A DNA stretch of 9,632 bases from NCBI GenBank assembly GCA_013820975.1, contig JACDHQ010000019.1:1-9632 (forward strand). The letters are read 5' to 3'. The position numbers and the translations under genes are program-made. This DNA comes from Gemmatimonadaceae bacterium. GTDB taxonomy: Bacteria; Gemmatimonadota; Gemmatimonadetes; Gemmatimonadales; Gemmatimonadaceae. The notes beneath the pieces are model-generated. The model was not told the origin of the DNA and made no database searches. It saw only the letters and a program-made list of their open reading frames with translations. Shown here one piece after another: positions 6,257 through 9,632 of the stretch (position 1 is its first letter; each line of letters starts with the position of its first letter).

Positions 6257-7270
6257 ATGCCGACGCATCGCGTTTCGCCCGAGCATCCCGACCCAGGCAT
6301 CATCCAGGAAGCAGCCGCGCTCCTGAGGCGAGGACACCTCGTCGCGTTCCCGACAGAAACGGTGTACGGGCTCGGCGCCCACGCGATGGATCCGCAGGCG
6401 GTCGCGCGGATTTACGCGGCGAAGGGGCGACCCGCATGGAACCCGCTCATCGTGCACGTGGCAACTGCCGACGACGTGCATGCTGTCGCTGCGTCGTGGC
6501 CCGAGATGGCGCGGCAGCTCGCAGAGGCATTCTGGCCGGGCCCGCTGACGCTCGTCGTCCCGAAGCGACCGGATGTGCCTGACTCGGTCACGGCGGGCCT
6601 CCCGACGGTGGCGCTGCGGGTGCCTGCACACCCGGTTGCGCAGGCGCTGCTCGTCGCCGCCGCCATTCCGGTGGCAGCGCCCAGTGCCAACCCGTCGATG
6701 GCGCTTTCGCCGACGCGCGCCTCCCACGTTGCCCGTGCCTTCGGCGACCAGGTGGCGATGATCCTCGATGGCGGCCCGACGATGGTCGGGATCGAATCGA
6801 CCGTCGTCGACGTCACAGGCGAGAGGCCTCGACTCCTCCGCCCAGGCGGCATTGCTCCGCACGTGATAGAACAGGTCGTCGGCCGCCTCGCCGTGCCCGA
6901 CGCTGCTCCCACCGCCGACGCCGCCCGCTCCTCCCCGGGGATGATGGAGCGGCACTACGCCCCGCGCGCCCGTCTGCTGGTGTTCCAGGCCGGGAGCGAA
7001 AGCGCGGCGCGTCAGGCAATGGACGACGAGCGCCACCGTGGCGGGGTGCCGGGGGCGGTCATCTGGAGCGATGCGAGCGCTGCTGGGATCCCGGCATCCG
7101 GGATCGTCGTACGGCTCCCCCGAGGTGCCGCCGAGTACGCCCGCCGGCTCTACGAAACGCTGCACGGGATGGACGACCAGGGATGCACCTTGATCGCCCT
7201 CGAGGCCCCTCCTGACGAACCGGGGTGGGAGGGGGTGAGCGATCGGGTCCGGCGCGCCGCAACCCCCTAG
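6257..7270 (+). CDS. sua5: L-threonylcarbamoyladenylate synthase, Sua5 type
   Basis: A 337-residue cytoplasmic enzyme that makes threonylcarbamoyl-AMP from threonine, bicarbonate and ATP, the first step of t6A modification at position 37 of ANN-decoding tRNAs. The N-terminal YrdC domain shows FPTETVYGLGAHA (31-43), KGRPAWNPLIVHV (56-68), WPGPLTLV (93-100), PSAN (142-145) and ESTVVD (180-185). The linker SPGMMERHYAPR (226-237) and the C-terminal domain, ending WEGVSDRVRRAAT, mark the long Sua5 form rather than short TsaC. Length is normal for Sua5. ATG 6257 was chosen because it leads directly into the domain; the frame stays open upstream only inside the kinase gene. The 10-bp gap to the kinase suggests co-transcription, though a TAnnTT box also sits just ahead of the start. 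Confidence 0.95.
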   Translation: MPTHRVSPEHPDPGIIQEAAALLRRGHLVAFPTETVYGLGAHAMDPQAVARIYAAKGRPAWNPLIVHVATADDVHAVAASWPEMARQLAEAFWPGPLTLVVPKRPDVPDSVTAGLPTVALRVPAHPVAQALLVAAAIPVAAPSANPSMALSPTRASHVARAFGDQVAMILDGGPTMVGIESTVVDVTGERPRLLRPGGIAPHVIEQVVGRLAVPDAAPTADAARSSPGMMERHYAPRARLLVFQAGSESAARQAMDDERHRGGVPGAVIWSDASAAGIPASGIVVRLPRGAAEYARRLYETLHGMDDQGCTLIALEAPPDEPGWEGVSDRVRRAATP

Positions 7271-7420
7271 GAAACAGGCGATTGGCCCGATTCTTCCACC
7301 CATGCTCCCGCATAGCACCGTTCATCGCAGCCGATAGCGCGGTCGTTGACTGGCTACCGGGGACGGCGCCACCTGCAGGGCTGGGGGGCGGGAGTGGAGC
7401 ACCTCAATTATGGAGACCCG
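7271..7420. other. Intergenic region between sua5 and the receiver gene
   Basis: A 150-bp gap without a clear terminator. It contains an isolated TTGACT (7346-7351) but no AT-rich -10 at the right distance, and a G-rich stretch near 7380-7396. Two upstream in-frame starts for the receiver gene (TTG 7346, GTG 7394) fall here but lack a good Shine-Dalgarno. Confidence 0.4.
7412..7416 (+). promoter_or_regulatory. Ribosome binding site of the receiver gene
   Basis: GGAGA followed by CCCG and ATG at 7421. It supports this ATG over the in-frame GTG 7394 and TTG 7346. Confidence 0.6.
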
Positions 7421-7879
7421 ATGCCTGGCGAGCCGATCGACCCCGTCGATCCGGTGAGGATGGTGGATCGTCCTCCCGACCAAGGATCAGGTACGATCCT
7501 CCTCATCGAAGACAACGAGGACAATCGGGCTGTGTACACGACGATCCTCCGCTACTACGGCTACGACGTGATCGAGGCGCCGTCGGCCGAGGACGGGATC
7601 GATGTCGCCCGCCGCGTGCATCCCGCGTTGATCCTGATGGACATCGGCCTTCCCGGTATCGATGGGTGGGAGGCGACCCGTCGGCTCAAGGGCGACCCGC
7701 AAACCCGCTCGATCCCCATCGTAGCGCTCACCGCGCACGCCCTTCCCGAGCATCGGGCCGAGTCGTTCGCCGCAGGATGCGACGGATACCTCGCCAAGCC
7801 GATCGAGCCGCGCGACGTGCTGGCTGAAGTCCGCCGATACCTCCTCGACGGCCCGCAACTGGCAAACCGTCACACGTGA
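7421..7879 (+). CDS. Stand-alone response regulator receiver protein (CheY/DivK-like)
   Basis: A 152-residue cytoplasmic protein: about 24 flexible, acidic and Pro-rich residues, then one receiver domain (25-143), with no DNA-binding or enzymatic output. The phosphorylation site is complete: acidic pocket LLIEDNEDN (E30, D31), phospho-acceptor D74 in LILMDIGLPGIDGWE, switch ALTAHA with T104, and YLAKPIEP with K126. The C-terminus is only a few residues beyond the last helix. Such proteins act by binding partners or as phosphorelay intermediates. The soluble histidine kinase at 5359, one gene upstream, is the obvious candidate phosphodonor, but nothing in the sequence proves pairing. The transglycosylase gene begins 125 bp downstream. 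Confidence 0.93.
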   Translation: MPGEPIDPVDPVRMVDRPPDQGSGTILLIEDNEDNRAVYTTILRYYGYDVIEAPSAEDGIDVARRVHPALILMDIGLPGIDGWEATRRLKGDPQTRSIPIVALTAHALPEHRAESFAAGCDGYLAKPIEPRDVLAEVRRYLLDGPQLANRHT

Positions 7880-7993
7880 CGCCGTCCTGAGCGGCGCGAC
7901 CCGCCACGGACATGCGGGACGACGATTCCCGCGCACGTTTCGCGGTCACGGCCACGAGGTTGGCCGCCGGCCCCCTCCCGACAGGCAGCATGC

Positions 7994-7998
7994 AGGAG
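7994..7998 (+). promoter_or_regulatory. Ribosome binding site of the transglycosylase gene
   Basis: AGGAG with a 6-nt spacer to ATG 8005. It favours this start over the in-frame ATGs at 7990 and 7912. Confidence 0.6.
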
Positions 7999-8004
7999 CA
8001 GTCG

Positions 8005-8913
8005 ATGCCCGACTCCGAACACAACCCGCTCGAGCCCGGCACACCTGCCGACGTGCGTGAACGGAGAAACCGCGCTGACCGGCGCAGTCGCGGCGGTTCG
8101 AGCCGGCGAGGCCAGCGGCCACCCTCGGCATGGCAGCTTCGTGGTCGCTCGACGGTCGGATATCTTTTCGCGGCCGCCGCGCTCGCGAGCGTGATCCTGT
8201 TCGCCGTATCGCACACGCGCCCCATTTACGCGGGGCGCGGATCGGCCGTGCAGCAGATCCTCGCCCGCGGCGATGCACGCCGCGCCCCGGTCGACACCAG
8301 CGAGATGGCGCGCCTCATGAGATCGCCCGAGTTCGCCCGCGACCGCCAGGCATTCTCGGAGGACCTGGTGCGCACCGGCCGGATGACGAAGGAGCGCGCA
8401 GATTCCATCGCGTTCTTCGCCGTTCGCGAGTCATACGAGCGCGGCATTCCTCCGGCGCTGATCTTCGGCGTCATGCTCACCGAGAACGCGCAGTTCCTGT
8501 CGCGCGCGACGTCCAACGTCGGCGCCGTCGGGCTGATGCAGATCTATCCCAAGGTCTGGCTCAAGGCGCTGAGCGGCAAGTTCGGCCCCGATCTCGAGAA
8601 CGACGAGGTCAACATGAAGTACGGCGTCTACATCCTCGAGGAATACCTCAAGCCCAAGGAAGGCCAGGGGCTCGAGCGCACGCAGGTGACCAAGGGACTG
8701 CTGCGCTACAACGGGTGCGTGCGCGGCACGAACACGCCGAACTGCAAGACGTACCCCGACAAGATCGAGCGGTACGTCGAGCGCGACGCGAAATCCCTCT
8801 GCGGCGACCGCGACTTCTACGACTGCATCGCCAAGCCGTTCATTCGCGGCCTGCTCGGCGAGACGAGCCTGGCTGAGGAGTCCGCAGGCGCCGTGACTCC
8901 AGGGCAACCGTAA
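8005..8913 (+). CDS. Membrane-anchored lytic transglycosylase (SLT domain)
   Basis: A 302-residue single-pass protein predicted to cleave peptidoglycan glycan strands. The N-terminal 45 residues are strongly basic (RERRNRADRRSRGGSSRRG) and should stay in the cytoplasm. One hydrophobic helix at about 50-69 follows, with the rest in the periplasm. After a charged helical part (SEMARLMRSPEFARDR, MTKERADSIAFFAVRESY) the SLT fold starts: IPPALIFGVMLTENAQF with catalytic glutamate E160, SNVGAVGLMQIYP (170-182), then RYNGC in place of the usual AYN motif. Four cysteines (238, 247, 266, 274) lie in the periplasmic part and may form two disulfides. The residue after the catalytic Glu is Asn instead of the common Ser. 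ATG 8005 is favoured by its Shine-Dalgarno; ATG 7912 would add 31 residues. Probable role: wall remodelling. Confidence 0.88.
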   Translation: MPDSEHNPLEPGTPADVRERRNRADRRSRGGSSRRGQRPPSAWQLRGRSTVGYLFAAAALASVILFAVSHTRPIYAGRGSAVQQILARGDARRAPVDTSEMARLMRSPEFARDRQAFSEDLVRTGRMTKERADSIAFFAVRESYERGIPPALIFGVMLTENAQFLSRATSNVGAVGLMQIYPKVWLKALSGKFGPDLENDEVNMKYGVYILEEYLKPKEGQGLERTQVTKGLLRYNGCVRGTNTPNCKTYPDKIERYVERDAKSLCGDRDFYDCIAKPFIRGLLGETSLAEESAGAVTPGQP

Positions 8914-8918
8914 CGGCG

Positions 8919-8946
8919 GTCGGGAGCCGGGGGTCGGGAGTCGGGG
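8919..8946 (+). repeat. G-rich heptamer tandem repeat (4 x GYCGGGR)
   Basis: Read in sevens the bases are GTCGGGA, GCCGGGG, GTCGGGA, GTCGGGG. As a 14-bp unit the two halves differ at one base. It begins 5 bp after the transglycosylase stop. The G-runs (8922-8924, 8929-8933, 8936-8938, 8943-8946) with loops of 4, 2 and 4 nt also satisfy a G-quadruplex pattern on the plus strand. Confidence 0.75.
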
Positions 8947-8970
8947 CACTGCGCGCATTCCTCATCCCGA

Positions 8971-8994
8971 GCGCCGCACGCGAAGTAGCGGCGC
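8971..8994 (+). other. Hairpin, 7-bp GC stem with 10-nt loop
   Basis: GCGCCGC (8971-8977) pairs with GCGGCGC (8988-8994) around the loop ACGCGAAGTA. No T-tract follows, so it is not a canonical intrinsic terminator. It could still protect the 3' end of the transglycosylase transcript or form part of the repeat unit. Confidence 0.4.
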
Positions 8995-9004
8995 CCTCCG
9001 AACA

Positions 9005-9025
9005 AGCTGATAGCTGATAGCTGAT
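9005..9025 (+). repeat. Heptamer tandem repeat (3 x AGCTGAT)
   Basis: Three perfect copies of AGCTGAT in a row. The array is much richer in A and T than its surroundings. Together with the upstream G-rich heptamers it resembles the short tandemly repeated heptamers described in cyanobacterial intergenic regions, although the motifs differ. Confidence 0.8.
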
Positions 9026-9096
9026 GGCGATCGGCATCACTGTTGCACTCCGCCGACGCCGTGTGAGTGCCAACGGGCAGCCGGAACACACATACC

Positions 9097-9104
9097 TACC
9101 TTTC
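9097..9104 (+). promoter_or_regulatory. TAnnTTT box before the YciF-like gene
   Basis: TACCTTTC fits TAnnTTT and lies 7 nt before the Shine-Dalgarno GGAGG (9112-9116). A start site a few bases downstream would leave a very short leader that still contains the ribosome binding site. No clear upstream element accompanies it. Confidence 0.25.
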
Positions 9105-9121
9105 AACGTTCGGAGGCGGTC

Positions 9122-9632
9122 GTGGAACTCGAGACGCTCAAGGAGCTGTACATCGACGAGCTGAAGGACCTCTACAGTGCCGAGAAGCAGATCGCAAAGG
9201 CGCTGCCGAAGATGATCAAGAAGGCATCGAACCGCGATCTGCAACGTGCCTTCGCGACGCACCTGCGCGAGACGGAGCGGCAGGCCAAGCGGCTCGAGCG
9301 CATCTGCCGCGAGCTCGACGTCAGCCCCAAGGGAAAGAAGTGCGTCGGCATGAAGGGACTCATCGACGAGGCAAAGGAGCTCATCGATGAGAAGCCCGAT
9401 CCGGACGTCCTCGACGCGGGGCTCATCTCCAAGGCGCAGCACGTCGAGCACTACGAGATGGCCGGCTACGGCACCGTGCGCAACTATGCCCGCATCCTCG
9501 GCCACGAGGAGCACGCGCAGCTGCTCCAGACCACCCTCGATGAGGAAGGCAATACCGACCAGCTCCTCACCGACCTCGCGGCGCGCATCAACGTGGATGC
9601 CGTGTCGCAGGACGACGATGAGGACACCCGCC
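9122..9632 (+). CDS. YciF/DUF892 family ferritin-like protein (3' end cut by window)
   Basis: The 170 codons visible have no stop before the right edge; family members are about 160-180 residues, so only the tail is missing. The sequence begins MELETLKELYIDELKDLYSAEKQIAKALPK, the usual opening of this family, and forms a four-helix ferritin-like bundle. Candidate diiron or structural ligands include E21, H47, E50 and E53 in THLRETERQAKRLE, H107 and H110 in KAQHVEHYE, and E141/E142 in TLDEEG. Proteins of this family are linked to general stress responses, and their exact activity is unsettled. The last visible residues (SQDDDEDTR) are an acidic, probably disordered tail. The GTG start has a strong Shine-Dalgarno, GGAGG, 5 nt upstream. 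The gene stands apart from its neighbour across a repeat-bearing gap, so it probably has its own promoter. Confidence 0.92.
   Translation, partial: MELETLKELYIDELKDLYSAEKQIAKALPKMIKKASNRDLQRAFATHLRETERQAKRLERICRELDVSPKGKKCVGMKGLIDEAKELIDEKPDPDVLDAGLISKAQHVEHYEMAGYGTVRNYARILGHEEHAQLLQTTLDEEGNTDQLLTDLAARINVDAVSQDDDEDTR

Larger units (their letters stand above)
8914..9121. other. Repeat-bearing intergenic region
   Basis: A 208-bp gap between two plus-strand genes. It contains a G-rich heptamer array (8919-8946), a 7-bp stem hairpin (8971-8994), an AGCTGAT heptamer array (9005-9025), and the leader of the YciF-like gene with a TACCTTTC box and Shine-Dalgarno. No small open frame with a plausible start signal is evident. 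Confidence 0.6.

Noticed and set aside
4629..6326. 565-codon plus-strand frame over the outer-membrane gene and the kinase
   Set aside because: It runs antisense to one confident gene and out of frame through another; high-GC artefact.
7346..7351. TTGACT as a -35 element for the receiver gene
   Set aside because: No AT-rich hexamer occurs 16-18 bp downstream; the bases there are GC-rich.
8919..9025. CRISPR array
   Set aside because: The repeats are 7 bp, directly adjoining and without spacers.
9023..9038. Imperfect palindrome around CGATCG as an operator
   Set aside because: Two internal mismatches and overlap with the AGCTGAT array; no regulator gene nearby supports it.
9083..9110. GGAAC ... 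CGTT as an ECF sigma promoter before the YciF-like gene
   Set aside because: The spacing is 19 bp rather than the usual 16-17 and the -10 match is partial.

Overview
The window comes from a high-GC bacterium with a Gram-negative envelope: it encodes a predicted lipoprotein, a predicted outer-membrane protein and a periplasmic lytic transglycosylase. The gene content and the style of several proteins (LVIVD lipoprotein, 'ARYxTLG' alpha/beta hydrolase, D-TA-type PLP enzyme) suggest Gemmatimonadota or a relative in the FCB group. That placement is inference from family resemblance; there is no rRNA here to test it. I see no tRNA, rRNA, CRISPR array, insertion sequence or phage gene.

Layout. Positions 1-408 (minus) hold the 5' part of an unrecognised polytopic membrane protein that runs off the left edge. 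Divergent from it is a D-threonine aldolase/D-serine dehydratase-type PLP enzyme (486-1583, plus), then the S4-domain ribosome-rescue protein HslR (1675-2076, plus). HslR ends tail to tail, with overlap, against a three-gene minus-strand operon read from 5273 down to 2054. The operon encodes a histidine-decorated outer-membrane-type protein, an LVIVD beta-propeller lipoprotein and a serine hydrolase whose start appears to be CTG. The operon genes overlap by 1 and 4 nt. From 5359 rightwards everything is on the plus strand: a soluble sensor histidine kinase, a Sua5-type threonylcarbamoyl-AMP synthase, a stand-alone receiver protein, a membrane-anchored lytic transglycosylase and, at the right edge, a YciF/DUF892 ferritin-like protein. 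A 208-bp gap at 8914-9121 carries two different heptameric tandem repeats and a hairpin.

How the genes may work together. HslR and Sua5 serve translation (stalled 50S rescue and tRNA t6A synthesis). The histidine kinase and receiver could form a two-component pair split by sua5. The minus-strand operon looks like a small cell-envelope module, possibly metal related, of unknown function; it is the best candidate here for an undescribed system.

A regulatory pattern also stands out. Genes without a Shine-Dalgarno sequence (D-TA enzyme, hslR, outer-membrane protein, sua5) each have a TAnnTT-type octamer ending 3-5 nt before the start codon. It resembles the Bacteroidetes -7 box TAnnTTTG and suggests leaderless or nearly leaderless transcripts. 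Most other genes have clear Shine-Dalgarno sequences.
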